From positions 20,808 to 84,807 of the forward strand of contig JAGSGJ010000001.1 of NCBI GenBank assembly GCA_023955225.1: 64,000 bases of DNA, written 5' to 3'. The DNA comes from Sulfurovum sp. (GTDB taxonomy: Bacteria; Campylobacterota; Campylobacteria; Campylobacterales; Sulfurovaceae). Of this stretch, positions 44,549 through 54,664 are shown piece by piece; within the stretch, counting starts at the first letter, position 1, and every line of letters starts with the position of its first letter. Position numbers and translations under genes: made by a program. Under the pieces are notes generated by a model. It did no database searches. It had not been told where the DNA came from and worked only from the letters and a program-made list of their open reading frames with translations.

Positions 44549-45769
44549 ATGCTTTTTTCACTTGCATTTAGAAACATTGTAAAATCCAAAGGTAGAAGTA
44601 TCATCACCCTGCTTTTGAGTACATTTACCACCATATTTTTCATCATATATGTTGCATTTATGGATGGATCACACCATCAGTTCATCAAAAGTTCTGTGGA
44701 GATCTATACTGGATACGCACATGTGAACCTTAATGGGTATAGAGATGAAGGTGGTTATGATAATCTTATAGAAGATGCTGACAGCATTGCTACTATACTC
44801 AAGAATGACTCCTCCATCAAAGCCTATAGCCCAAGGTTTGAAACCTATGCATTGCTCTCTGGAGATGCAAAGTCTGTGGGGAGCATGATCGTTGGTATTA
44901 TCCCTTCTCGTGAAACATTATTAAGTAAAGTACCAAGTTCACTTATTAAAGGTGATTATCTTGATGACAACGATACCAATGTCATCTATCTTGGATCTGA
45001 ACTAGCTAAGCGTTTGAATGTAGATATAGGCAGTGAAATAGCGATGGTTGGGTCCTCAGTAGATTACTCCATTGCTGCTGATCTTTTTACCGTCAAAGGG
45101 ATCTTCAAAACAGGTCTTTTCGAATTTGATTCCCAATCTGCTTTTGTCAATAAGTCCTATCTGGACACTATCATGCTCAGTGACAACATAGCAAGTTATT
45201 TTACGCTTTACTTTCAGGATAATGATAATATCGATAAAATGACTGAAAACCTACAGGCTTCACTTCCTTCAGAATATGAGGTAGCCAATTGGAAGATACT
45301 TCTCTCTGCTCTGGTACAAGCAATGCTAGTTGACTCCATATTTAATTATATTTCTATCTCTGTCTTTTTTTTGGTGATCTTTTTTGTGATCATGATATTT
45401 TCTTATGTCAATATCTATACACGTGCACGAGAGATAGGACTTTTACGAGCTCTGGGTCTGACTTCAAAAGATATCTTTGGGATGCTTTTTGTTGAAATAC
45501 TGATTCTCGCAACTCTCAGTATAGTTGTGGGTACAATCATCGGTGCTTCCATTGCCTACTATTATGAACTGCATCCTATCGTCATATCTGGTATCGCTGA
45601 AACCTACAAAGAGTATGGTGTTGTCAGTGATGAAATACCTATGAATTTTGATCTTTTTACCATAGGATGGAATGCCCTGACAATCTTTATACTTAATCTG
45701 GCAGCCATTATCTACCCCGTAACCAAGATCAATAAGCTTACAGCAATGGAGGCGATGCGATATGTATAG
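44549..45769 (+). CDS. ABC transporter permease (FtsX/LolC-E type)
   Basis: 406 residues. One N-terminal helix, a large periplasmic domain (about 45-260), then three helices at the C-terminus with IYTRAREIGLLRALGLTSKDIF, the signature loop of FtsX/MacB/LolE permeases. Four nucleotides after the LolA-like gene and overlapping the next permease by 8 nt. Confidence 0.87.
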   Translation: MLFSLAFRNIVKSKGRSIITLLLSTFTTIFFIIYVAFMDGSHHQFIKSSVEIYTGYAHVNLNGYRDEGGYDNLIEDADSIATILKNDSSIKAYSPRFETYALLSGDAKSVGSMIVGIIPSRETLLSKVPSSLIKGDYLDDNDTNVIYLGSELAKRLNVDIGSEIAMVGSSVDYSIAADLFTVKGIFKTGLFEFDSQSAFVNKSYLDTIMLSDNIASYFTLYFQDNDNIDKMTENLQASLPSEYEVANWKILLSALVQAMLVDSIFNYISISVFFLVIFFVIMIFSYVNIYTRAREIGLLRALGLTSKDIFGMLFVEILILATLSIVVGTIIGASIAYYYELHPIVISGIAETYKEYGVVSDEIPMNFDLFTIGWNALTIFILNLAAIIYPVTKINKLTAMEAMRYV

Positions 45770-46994
45770 TAAAATAGCCTCACATCTTGCTTGGTTAAGT
45801 TTATGGAGACGTAAAACACGTTCATTGATGGTGATCATGATGATTGCTTTGAGTCTCTCTGGTCTGCTTGGACTGCAGGGGCTTTATGACGGGATGATCA
45901 GCCATATGATCAACACGACCATCCGAAGTGACTCCGGAGAGATATCTCTCTATGACAAAGAGTATCGTTTGAACAAAAGTCTTGACTATAGACTCAGCCC
46001 TCTTTCAAAATATAAAGATGTATTCTCAAATATTGAAGTAATTGATGCTTACTCCATTCGTTTAGAAAAAGAAGGTCTCATTGCTACAGCACACAAATCA
46101 CTTGGAGCGACACTTAAAGGTATCTCTTTAGAAGATGAACAAACCTTTGGTCAGCTCGATGCATTCATTACCGAAGGTGAGTATAGTTTTGGTAAAGGAA
46201 GCAAACATGCTTTGATAGGCTCAGCATTGGCCAGAAAGCTTAATCTTACTACAGGAAGTCGTGTGATCTTTACGGCTCAAGATGTGGAGGGTGAGATAAA
46301 CTCTATCTCTTTTCGCATCTCCGGTATACTCAAAACCGGTAATCCTGCTCTTGACGAGAATTCGGTTTTTCTTTCTATGGAAAAAATATCACAATTTCTT
46401 AATCTGCAGCAGAGTGCTACGCAGATCGCACTTCGTGTTAAAGAACCAGAACAGATAAAACAGTTACAAAATGAACTGCGAACACTCCTCCCAGATATAG
46501 ATGTACTTCGCTGGGATGAACTCTATCCTCTACTGATACAGATGCAGGAACTAATGAATATCTTTAATTTGGCTTCATATGCCATCGTCTTTATCGTTGC
46601 TGCACTGGGTATCTTCGGAGTGATGCTGGTTTCTGTTTTAGAGCGAATGCGTGAATTTAGCATCATGCTTGCCATCGGTACACCATACAAAATAGTAAGA
46701 AATCAGATCATCATGGAAGCATCATTTTTAGGACTTATTGGTTTTATGGCAGGTGCTTTTCTAGGATGGATTTCCCTTCTTTATATGTCAACTGCAGGTG
46801 TTGATATGCGCTCTTTTGAAGCAGGATTGGAACTATATGGATATAGTGCTGTTATGTATGCAAATATGCATCTTTACTACTTCTTCCAAGCTTTTTTTGC
46901 TGTATTTTTTGCTACCCTCTTTTCAGTGATATGGCCTCTACGCAAGCTTAAGAAGATAAAACCTATACAAGTTATACAAGGAAAAATGTTATGA
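45762..46994 (+). CDS. ABC transporter permease (FtsX/LolC-E type)
   Basis: 410 residues with the same topology as the preceding permease: N-terminal helix (about 20-42), long periplasmic region, C-terminal helices and LERMREFSIMLAIGTPYKIVRNQI. Together they form a heterodimeric export permease. It overlaps the ATPase gene by 4 nt. Confidence 0.87.
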   Translation: MYSKIASHLAWLSLWRRKTRSLMVIMMIALSLSGLLGLQGLYDGMISHMINTTIRSDSGEISLYDKEYRLNKSLDYRLSPLSKYKDVFSNIEVIDAYSIRLEKEGLIATAHKSLGATLKGISLEDEQTFGQLDAFITEGEYSFGKGSKHALIGSALARKLNLTTGSRVIFTAQDVEGEINSISFRISGILKTGNPALDENSVFLSMEKISQFLNLQQSATQIALRVKEPEQIKQLQNELRTLLPDIDVLRWDELYPLLIQMQELMNIFNLASYAIVFIVAALGIFGVMLVSVLERMREFSIMLAIGTPYKIVRNQIIMEASFLGLIGFMAGAFLGWISLLYMSTAGVDMRSFEAGLELYGYSAVMYANMHLYYFFQAFFAVFFATLFSVIWPLRKLKKIKPIQVIQGKML

Positions 46995-47662
46995 AACTCA
47001 ACCATGTCTACAAAACATTCTACCCTGACTCTCCCAAAGAGGTCAAAGCCCTTACAGATATCAATCTTACATTTGAAAAAGGAGAATTCACTACACTTAG
47101 TGGTGAATCTGGTTCAGGGAAAACCACCCTTCTTAACATCATAGGAGGACTAGACTCTGCCACTAGCGGACAGATTTTTTTTGAAGAGGAAGAGATATCT
47201 GCTTACAGTGAAGAGAAGATGGCAAAGCTGAGACTGCATGATATCGGATTCATTTTTCAGGCGTACAATCTTATACATGTACTGACTGTTCGTGAAAACA
47301 TCGGTTTTATTATGAAACTACTCAAGTTTGACGAGAAAGAGATAGAAACACGAATTATAGAGCTTGCATCCATCTTGCAGATAGAAGAACTGCTCGATAA
47401 ACTTCCGGGTGAAATAAGCGGGGGGCAGCAGCAGCGTGTAGCGGTAGCGCGTGCTGTGGCTTCTCGTCCCAAACTCATACTGGCAGATGAGCCCACAGCA
47501 AACCTGGATTCAAAAAATAGTGAACGCCTTATGAACATGCTACGTACCCTCAATGAAAAAGAGCAGGTAACGGTCATTTTCGCTTCACATGACAAATATG
47601 TTTTAGAACAGTCCAAACGCATTGTAGTCCTCGATGATGGAGTTGTCATTGAAGATCGCTAA
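46991..47662 (+). CDS. ABC transporter ATP-binding protein (LolD/MacB type)
   Basis: 223 residues. Walker A SGESGSGKTT, FQAYNLIHVLTV Q-loop, ISGGQQQR signature, LILADEPTANLDS Walker B and ASHDKY switch. The short form and the FtsX-type partners place it in the LolD/MacB group that drives extraction or export of lipidated or hydrophobic molecules. Confidence 0.9.
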   Translation: MKLNHVYKTFYPDSPKEVKALTDINLTFEKGEFTTLSGESGSGKTTLLNIIGGLDSATSGQIFFEEEEISAYSEEKMAKLRLHDIGFIFQAYNLIHVLTVRENIGFIMKLLKFDEKEIETRIIELASILQIEELLDKLPGEISGGQQQRVAVARAVASRPKLILADEPTANLDSKNSERLMNMLRTLNEKEQVTVIFASHDKYVLEQSKRIVVLDDGVVIEDR

Positions 47663-48776
47663 ATACCTGACCTTGCTCTGTTTGACTGTCCCACTCATAG
47701 CCATAGAGCATGATGTCAGTATAGAAAACACGAACTATACGATTTCTAAAGTACCTTATTCTGAAGAAGATAGAACCCTCTATAATTACAATCGACTGCG
47801 ACTCACTGATAAGATTACAGAGGGAAACTGGTTTGCCACTATCATCGCAGATATAGACAACTATTACGGAAAAGATTATATTGAGAGTTTTGAGTATCAA
47901 TTTTTACGTGGAATAAAAGCAGATACTCCTTTTGATATAGAAACCAATGCTAAAAATTATGGAAAGGGTGAAATCTTTGGACGTCTGCATCGTTTTAATG
48001 TTGGTTATGGTGATGAAAAACACAATGTTATTTTTGGATTACAAAAGATCACTATGGGTGTAGGACGAATATGGACACCTACGGACCTTTTTAATCCCAG
48101 AAACCCTCTTGCACTTGAGCCTGACCAGATCTATGGAAATGTTGCACTTTCCTATACCTATGCATTGGGTGAACTGAGTGAAGTCATGGGTGTTGTAGCA
48201 AAACGTGATGATAACAGTTATAAGTATGCAGGAAGAATCAAAGGAAATATTGAGATCGTCGATATTGCGCTAGATGTCTACTCTAGTAATGATGCAAAGA
48301 TGGTCGCTTATGAGATAGAAGGAAATCTTTTTGATACGGGTATAGAGTGGCGAAGTGAAGGCGGTTACTATAAAGATAAACTTTTAGACAAAGAATTCTA
48401 TCAAACCATACTTGGAATGGACTATGGTTTTGTCAATGGTCTCACGGTCATGACCGAGTGGCTACACTCTTCAAAAACCTACACTGCTGATGAAATACTG
48501 ATCCATCAAGATAGCAGTCTCAGTAACAACCGTCATATCTCTTCTGATTATGTAGGGGCATCAGCGTATTATGACTTCAACCTTCTCTATAACGGTGCAC
48601 TAAGTATGATCTACAGTCCAGAAGACCAAAGCAGTTTCATATCACCCCTTATCGAATACAGTATCAGTGATGATGCATCTATAGCCGTAGGTGCTATGCT
48701 TTATACAGGAGATAATGAAAGTGAATTTGGAAGTGTAGATAACAGTTATTATCTACGTTTAAAAGCCACCTATTGA
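47649..48776 (+). CDS. Outer-membrane beta-barrel protein of the LolA/ABC cassette
   Basis: About 375 residues. TTG 47649 is preferred over ATG 47634 and 47637, because GGAG (47639-47642) then lies 6 nt upstream and the product begins with a normal signal peptide (MKIAKYLTLLCLTVPLIA). The mature part alternates polar and hydrophobic residues with many aromatic strand ends, ending in YYLRLKATY, as in porin-like barrels. It overlaps the ATPase gene, tying it to that cassette. Specific function unknown. Confidence 0.72.
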   Translation: MKIAKYLTLLCLTVPLIAIEHDVSIENTNYTISKVPYSEEDRTLYNYNRLRLTDKITEGNWFATIIADIDNYYGKDYIESFEYQFLRGIKADTPFDIETNAKNYGKGEIFGRLHRFNVGYGDEKHNVIFGLQKITMGVGRIWTPTDLFNPRNPLALEPDQIYGNVALSYTYALGELSEVMGVVAKRDDNSYKYAGRIKGNIEIVDIALDVYSSNDAKMVAYEIEGNLFDTGIEWRSEGGYYKDKLLDKEFYQTILGMDYGFVNGLTVMTEWLHSSKTYTADEILIHQDSSLSNNRHISSDYVGASAYYDFNLLYNGALSMIYSPEDQSSFISPLIEYSISDDASIAVGAMLYTGDNESEFGSVDNSYYLRLKATY

Positions 48777-48839
48777 TCTTTTTCACTCACTTCTTAAACT
48801 TTTTGGAGTTTGTATTTTCTTTAATATTTTTCATTATAA

Positions 48840-48983
48840 AACGTCCTATTAAGTATTCATCTGGAGATATTTCTTTTATCTAAAATCATTCAGAAGGCCT
48901 ACTGCCAATATCTTCCTATGTTTGCTTTAGGAATCATATCTTTGTTGTTTGCCTCATGGATGTTTAGAAGAAAAATTTCATAA
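48840..48983 (+). pseudogene. Possible C-terminal relic of a membrane protein
   Basis: A 47-residue open frame without start codon, ending in LPMFALGIISLLFASWMFRRK and a stop. A hydrophobic helix followed by a basic tail resembles the end of an ABC-2 permease. No matching N-terminal part is present upstream. Could be chance. Confidence 0.3.
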
Positions 48984-49246
48984 GATTAATCTATTTTTCA
49001 TAGTATATCCCATTGATAAAAAGTATAAACTTTGAAAACATTAAAGTAATTCTAATAATAAATAATTATCTAAATATAAATCTTCATTAGGATTTCATAC
49101 AAATATTTTAGAGATACACGCTACAATATTAAAATGACCAATAAAAGTCATCCTTAAAATAGTATTTAATCCGTTTATATTGTAATCCCTTTAAACTACA
49201 ATATATTATATGATTTTTTTAACAAACAGTAAAATAAAGGAATATA
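48984..49246. other. Intergenic region upstream of nifJ
   Basis: Very AT-rich. A -10-like TATATT and a T-run precede AAAGGA and the nifJ ATG. No other structure recognised. Confidence 0.4.
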
Positions 49247-52200
49247 ATGATGACAGAGCGTTCAACTGTTACTGTTGATGGGAATGAAGCTGTTGCGATG
49301 GTTGCCCACAAGATCAACGAGGTAATCGCCATTTATCCTATCACCCCCTCCTCTCCTATGGGGGAATTCAGTGACCTTTACAGTTCGAAAAAGCAGAAGA
49401 ATATTTTCGGTACGGTTCCGGAAGTATATGAAATGCAAAGTGAAGGAGGAGCAAGTGGTGCCGTTCACGGTGCATTGCAGGCGGGTGCGCTTACCACGAC
49501 GTTTACCGCTTCTCAGGGACTACTGCTAATGATACCCAATATGTATAAGATCGCAGGAGAGCTCACTTCAACGGTATTTCATGTTGCTGCCCGATCCCTG
49601 GCTGCTCAGGGACTTTCCATCTTTGGGGATCATCAGGATGTGATGGGAGTAAGGCAGACCGGATTTGCTTTGTTATCCTCCAATTCCGTACAGGAAGCAC
49701 ATGATTTTGCTCTTATTTCTCAAGCTGCAACACTGCATGCACGTATTCCATTTTTACATTTTTTTGATGGATTTCGAACCTCTCATGAAGTAAGCCGGAT
49801 AGAAAACCTGTCAGATGATGTACTGAAAGCGATGATCGATCTTGATCTAGTCGAAGCGCACCGTAAACGGGGTCTAACTCCTGATATTCCAGTACTCCGA
49901 GGTACAGCACAAAATCCGGATGTCTATTTTCAAGGGCGGGAAAGTGTCAATAAATATTATCAGGCACTGCCGAAGATCTTACAAGAGCAGATGGATACAT
50001 TTGCCCAGTTAACAGGAAGAGCATACAGACTTTTTGATTATGTCGGTGCAAAAGATGCAGAACGGGTCATTGTTTTAATGGGATCAGGTGCAGAAGCGGT
50101 TGAAGAAAGTGTGCGCTATCTTAATGCTCAAGGTGAAAAGGTGGGGATGATAAAGGTGCGACTCGCCCTGCCCTTTGACATTGACTCTTTTATAAGTGCA
50201 CTTCCAAAATCAGTTAAATCCATTGCTGTGCTAGATCGCACCAAGGAGTCTGGAAGCCTTGGCGAACCACTTTATCATGATGTGCTTACCGCACTGTTTG
50301 AACAGCGTCCGAACCTGCCTTTTGAAATGCCAAATATCATAGGAGGACGCTACGGTCTTTCTTCTAAAGAGTTTACTCCCGCTATGATTATTGCCATTTA
50401 CAAAGAGCTTGAAAAAGCGTCACCTAAAAATCACTTCACCATCGGTATTGATGATGATGTCACCTTTACATCACTTACTTATGATCATGATTTCATTTTA
50501 GATAACCCTACCCAGTTTGAGGCTCTGTTTTATGGATTGGGTTCGGATGGTACTGTAGGAGCGAACAAAAATACGATTAAGATCATTGGTACTGAAACTG
50601 ACCATTATGCACAGGGGTATTTTGTCTACGATTCGAAAAAATCCGGTTCAATGACCACTTCGCATCTGCGTTTTGGTACGGATCCGATTCATTCAACCTA
50701 TCTAATACAACAGGCTGATTTTGTAGGTGTACATCAAGCTGTATTTCTTGAAAAACTTGACTTACTTGAGATAGCCAAACCCGGTGCAGTTTTTTTATTG
50801 AATACCCCACATCCAAAAGAGGAAGTATGGAAATGTCTACCTCGAGTGACACAAGAGCAAATTATTGCAAAAGGGCTGAAATTTTATGCCATAGATGCCT
50901 ATAGTGTTGCACAAGCGAGTAATATGGGATCTCGGGTCAATACCATCATGCAGACTTGCTTCTTTGCCATCAGCGGTGTTCTTCCTAGAGATGAGGCGAT
51001 CAGTAAAATCAAAAAATCGATACAAAAAAGCTACGGGAAAAAAGGAGATTTGATCGTAGAGATGAATTTCAAGGCCGTCGATAATACGCTTGAAAATCTA
51101 TACGAAGTACCTGTCCCGGCGCAAGCTGAAAGCACACAGGAACTTGAACCGGTTCTTAAAGGTGTATTGACGCCATTCATTTCCGAAGTGATCGGCAAAA
51201 TAACCGCTTACGAAGGAGATAGACTTTCAGTATCACAGATACCTGATGATGGGACATGGCCGACAGGTACAACCCAATATGAAAAACGTAACATTGCCCA
51301 TGAGGTACCTGTCTGGGATGCTGACACCTGTATTCAATGTAATAAATGTGTCTCAGCCTGCCCACACTCAGTCATACGCTCCAATGTCTTTGACATCTCC
51401 TTTATGAACAATGCCCCTGAAGGGTTTGCTTCCAAATTGGCGAAAGGTAAAAAATTCGGTGAAAATGATCTGTTCAATATCTCCGTAGCAGTTGAGGACT
51501 GTACCGGATGTGCACTCTGTGTTGAAGTCTGCCCTGCTAAAAACAAATCACAGACCAATCTCAAAGCCATCAACATGATACCGCTTGCCCCCATCAAAGA
51601 GAAGGGAATCGCACAATGGGACCATTTCCTCTCCTTGCCAAAAATTGATCGCTCAAAACTTGATCATGATGATCTTAAAGAGTCACAATTCCTCGAACCG
51701 CTCTTTGAGTTTTCGGGGGCTTGTGCTGGCTGTGGTGAGACCCCATATATCAAACTTGCTTCACAGCTTTTTGGAGACCGTATGGTTATTGCTAATGCTA
51801 CAGGATGTAGTTCGATCTATGGAGGAAACCTCCCTACAACACCATGGAAGAAAAATGATGAAGGACGCGGCCCGGCATGGTCAAATTCCCTCTTTGAAGA
51901 CAATGCAGAATTTGGGCTTGGCTTCCGTCTTGCTATCGATAACCATACGGAGCATAGCAGATCTTTGCTAGAAGGTTTGAAAAATAGTCTTGACAGCACT
52001 CTTGTTGAAGCTATACTGAATGCTCCTCAAGATGATGAAATACAAATTAACGAACAGAGAGAAAGAGTTAAAATCCTTCAATCTGCTCTTGAAGATCTTG
52101 AAAGTGACGAAGCGAAAAATTTATTGAAAATAACAGATTACCTTGTAAAAAAATCTGTCTGGTGCATAGGTGGGGATGGCTGGGCATATGATATCGGATA

Positions 52201-52816
52201 TGGTGGCCTTGATCATGTGCTTGCCAGTGGTAAAAATGTCAACATTTTGGTGCTTGATACCCAAGTCTACTCCAATACCGGTGGGCAGCAGTCCAAGGCT
52301 ACCTTTACTGGTGCAGTGGCCAAATTTGCCGCGGATGGAAAGGCAGGAATGCCAAAAGATCTCGCTTCAATGGCGATCAATTACGAAAATGTTTATGTGG
52401 CAAAAGTTTCATTGGGTGCAAACGACAAAGCCACGGTCAAAGCGTTTGTTGAAGCAGAACGCTATGATGGTCCTTCGATCATTATCGCCTATTCGCATTG
52501 CGTTGCTCACGGCTATGATCTAAAATATGGTTTTGATCAGCAAAAACGGGCTGTTGACAGTGGTCTATGGCCGATATTCCGTTTTAACCCTAATAAGATC
52601 AAAGAGGGAGAAAACCCGATGACTCTTGATTACAAGGGTCCTAAAATAGATGTCAAAGATTTTATGTATCGTGAGACCCGATTTAAAATGGTTGAGAAAA
52701 TGAATGTTGTTGCTGCAGGATCTTACCTCAAAACTGCGGCCCATACAGCTCAATCTCTCTACAAACGGTATCAAACCCTGCATGAACATTATCAGCCAAC
52801 ACAAGAGGAGATCTGA
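49247..52816 (+). CDS. nifJ: Pyruvate:ferredoxin (flavodoxin) oxidoreductase, single-chain
   Basis: 1189 residues, the full length of one-chain PFOR. It interconverts pyruvate and acetyl-CoA plus CO2 with a low-potential carrier, and could run in the carboxylating direction in a reductive TCA cycle. Two [4Fe-4S] motifs of the ferredoxin domain stand near residues 695 (CIQCNKCVSACP) and 751 (CTGCALCVEVCP), the proximal cluster cysteine in CAGCGETPY, and the TPP site in GCSSIYGGN and GDGWAYDIGYGG. Many Campylobacterota use four-subunit enzymes, so this chain may be an extra or transferred copy. Confidence 0.95.
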   Translation: MMTERSTVTVDGNEAVAMVAHKINEVIAIYPITPSSPMGEFSDLYSSKKQKNIFGTVPEVYEMQSEGGASGAVHGALQAGALTTTFTASQGLLLMIPNMYKIAGELTSTVFHVAARSLAAQGLSIFGDHQDVMGVRQTGFALLSSNSVQEAHDFALISQAATLHARIPFLHFFDGFRTSHEVSRIENLSDDVLKAMIDLDLVEAHRKRGLTPDIPVLRGTAQNPDVYFQGRESVNKYYQALPKILQEQMDTFAQLTGRAYRLFDYVGAKDAERVIVLMGSGAEAVEESVRYLNAQGEKVGMIKVRLALPFDIDSFISALPKSVKSIAVLDRTKESGSLGEPLYHDVLTALFEQRPNLPFEMPNIIGGRYGLSSKEFTPAMIIAIYKELEKASPKNHFTIGIDDDVTFTSLTYDHDFILDNPTQFEALFYGLGSDGTVGANKNTIKIIGTETDHYAQGYFVYDSKKSGSMTTSHLRFGTDPIHSTYLIQQADFVGVHQAVFLEKLDLLEIAKPGAVFLLNTPHPKEEVWKCLPRVTQEQIIAKGLKFYAIDAYSVAQASNMGSRVNTIMQTCFFAISGVLPRDEAISKIKKSIQKSYGKKGDLIVEMNFKAVDNTLENLYEVPVPAQAESTQELEPVLKGVLTPFISEVIGKITAYEGDRLSVSQIPDDGTWPTGTTQYEKRNIAHEVPVWDADTCIQCNKCVSACPHSVIRSNVFDISFMNNAPEGFASKLAKGKKFGENDLFNISVAVEDCTGCALCVEVCPAKNKSQTNLKAINMIPLAPIKEKGIAQWDHFLSLPKIDRSKLDHDDLKESQFLEPLFEFSGACAGCGETPYIKLASQLFGDRMVIANATGCSSIYGGNLPTTPWKKNDEGRGPAWSNSLFEDNAEFGLGFRLAIDNHTEHSRSLLEGLKNSLDSTLVEAILNAPQDDEIQINEQRERVKILQSALEDLESDEAKNLLKITDYLVKKSVWCIGGDGWAYDIGYGGLDHVLASGKNVNILVLDTQVYSNTGGQQSKATFTGAVAKFAADGKAGMPKDLASMAINYENVYVAKVSLGANDKATVKAFVEAERYDGPSIIIAYSHCVAHGYDLKYGFDQQKRAVDSGLWPIFRFNPNKIKEGENPMTLDYKGPKIDVKDFMYRETRFKMVEKMNVVAAGSYLKTAAHTAQSLYKRYQTLHEHYQPTQEEI

Positions 52817-52818
52817 CC

Positions 52819-53814
52819 ATGGAACTTACTACTAACTATTTAGGGCTCGAATTAAAAAACCCCCTTATTGCCAGTGCTTCGCCGTTAACGGCATCGTTGG
52901 ACAGCATTAAAAAACTGGAAGAAAATGGTATTGCAGCGATAATGATGCACTCACTGTTTGAAGAAGAAATAAACCACGAGATTCGTCAGGTCGACCACTT
53001 TTTGCATATTCACAGTAATTCAAATGCAGAGGCAACAGATTATCTGCCAAGTGAGGTGGATTTTGACAATCTCAATTCTGAACATTATCTTGAGGAGATA
53101 AAAAAGATCAAAGAAACTGTCCAAATTCCGATCATTGCAAGTCTCAATGGTGTTTCAGCAGGAGGATGGGTGAAATATGCAAAAAAACTTCAGGAAGCCG
53201 GTGCAGATGCATTAGAACTTAATATAACCTATATCCCTACCTCCATTGATATGGAGGGTCATACAGTAGAACAAATGTATATCGATACAGTAAAACAAGT
53301 GAAAGAGCATATTTCTATTCCTCTTAATGTCAAAATGAATGCTTATTTTTCCAGCCCTGCAAATATGGCCAAACGTTTTGTTGAGGCCGGAGCCAATGGT
53401 CTAACCATTTTTGACAATCCCACACGTGTCGATGTGGACCTTGAACTTCTAACACCTTTGCAACGCGCCAATATCACGAGCTCTACAAATTTAAGTGAAA
53501 CATTACGATGGTGCGCGATCCTCTATAAAAAACTTCCCTGCTCTCTGTGTGCAGGTACGGGGATCCACAGTGCAGAGGATGTTCTAAAAGCTATCATGAG
53601 CGGAGCAGATGCTGTGGCTCTGGCTTCTGTGCTTCTAATCAAAGGTGAAGCCGAAATAGCAGCGATACTGAATGAAATTACCCAATGGATGCAAAAGTAC
53701 GAATACGACTCTATTTCTCAGATGAAAGGGAGCATATCTCTGGCTCACACCGATAACCCCGCCGCTTATGAACGCAACTCGTATATGTATGCTTTGCAGG
53801 ACTATCGCCGCTAA
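52819..53814 (+). CDS. Dihydroorotate dehydrogenase-like flavoprotein (PreA-like)
   Basis: 331 residues, TIM barrel. LTTNYLGLELKNPLIASASPLT, ASLNGVSAGGWVKYAKKLQEAG, LNVKMNAYFSS and AGTGIHSAEDVLKAIMSGADAV match the class of DHOD-like proteins found next to nifJ. The substrate is not dihydroorotate with certainty; several residues for orotate binding look changed. It starts 2 nt after nifJ and is surely co-transcribed, perhaps sharing its electron carrier. Confidence 0.85.
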   Translation: MELTTNYLGLELKNPLIASASPLTASLDSIKKLEENGIAAIMMHSLFEEEINHEIRQVDHFLHIHSNSNAEATDYLPSEVDFDNLNSEHYLEEIKKIKETVQIPIIASLNGVSAGGWVKYAKKLQEAGADALELNITYIPTSIDMEGHTVEQMYIDTVKQVKEHISIPLNVKMNAYFSSPANMAKRFVEAGANGLTIFDNPTRVDVDLELLTPLQRANITSSTNLSETLRWCAILYKKLPCSLCAGTGIHSAEDVLKAIMSGADAVALASVLLIKGEAEIAAILNEITQWMQKYEYDSISQMKGSISLAHTDNPAAYERNSYMYALQDYRR

Positions 53815-53853
53815 AATAGATATTTCGTCCCTAGGAATACCAACAGGGAGAAG

Positions 53854-54429
53854 CTAAGGTTTCTTACGAAGTTCTTTTAACTTTTTATGATAATCCTCTG
53901 CATCTCCATAGATTAAGTAATCCTGATAATACTCATGATCATAAGCAACCTTCTTTGCATGTTTGATAGGGCAAAAATAAAACTCTGTTCTAGCTGCTAT
54001 CGCTGAAGTATATTGCAGCAAACCACCAACATAGGAGCAATAGACACAATTGAACTTCTCAATAGGATTTAAATAGCCAAGATAATGACGATCAAATACT
54101 ATGTAGTCACTTCTTTTAAGAAACTTCAACTTGAAAATTCTAAATACCACTTGTTGATAAATAAAAATTATCACGTCAAGAAGTATGGCTGGGATCACCA
54201 TTCCATAGATGATAGGTGCAGTAAGAAAATGTAAAAGAGGCTCTTCCCTAAAATAGGCTAAAAGATTTTTCATATTTTCTTTCTGCCTCTGTAAAACATC
54301 TTTTTCAAATTTCACATAACCATTTTGGATCTCATAAGAGATATTACTCTCCTGCTCGGCGATCTCTTCACTAAGTTTTAGTTTCATAGCTTCTATCTCT
54401 TCTACGATCTCTCTGATCTTATCATTCAT
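53854..54429 (-). CDS. Conserved hypothetical membrane protein with Cys motifs
   Basis: 191 residues. N-terminal coiled coil (1-50), one or two hydrophobic helices (about 68-95), then a cytosolic part with FNCVYCSYVGGLLQYTS and FYFCPIKHAKK, a CxxC...C...H arrangement that could bind metal. The family recurs in marine proteobacteria as far as I can recall, but has no function known to me. Confidence 0.65.
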   Translation of the reverse strand: MNDKIREIVEEIEAMKLKLSEEIAEQESNISYEIQNGYVKFEKDVLQRQKENMKNLLAYFREEPLLHFLTAPIIYGMVIPAILLDVIIFIYQQVVFRIFKLKFLKRSDYIVFDRHYLGYLNPIEKFNCVYCSYVGGLLQYTSAIAARTEFYFCPIKHAKKVAYDHEYYQDYLIYGDAEDYHKKLKELRKKP

Positions 54430-54652
54430 GATAACCCTTTTTATGGTTCGAATTTATCTATTATACATAGATAATGTGATAGTTAAATTATACATTTTTT
54501 AGTCAAGTATTATTGAGTGATTATAAAACTCTACTTTTGCGCCTACACCCTGATCAATTAATTTAAGAAAAGAGTTATCATTAGTATCAGACCTCTTTTT
54601 TTAATTATAAAAAATTATTCATATTTTATCATCATTATATATTTTTATACGT

Positions 54653-54658
54653 TATAAT
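54653..54658 (+). promoter_or_regulatory. -10 box of the thioredoxin-like gene, predicted leaderless start
   Basis: TATAAT ends 6 nt before ATG 54665, without a Shine-Dalgarno. Confidence 0.5.
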
Positions 54659-54664
54659 CCTACT

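Noticed and set aside
49262..52804. Many open frames opposite nifJ on the minus strand
   Set aside because: They are antisense shadows of the high-coding-density nifJ gene without ribosome binding sites or protein-like composition.
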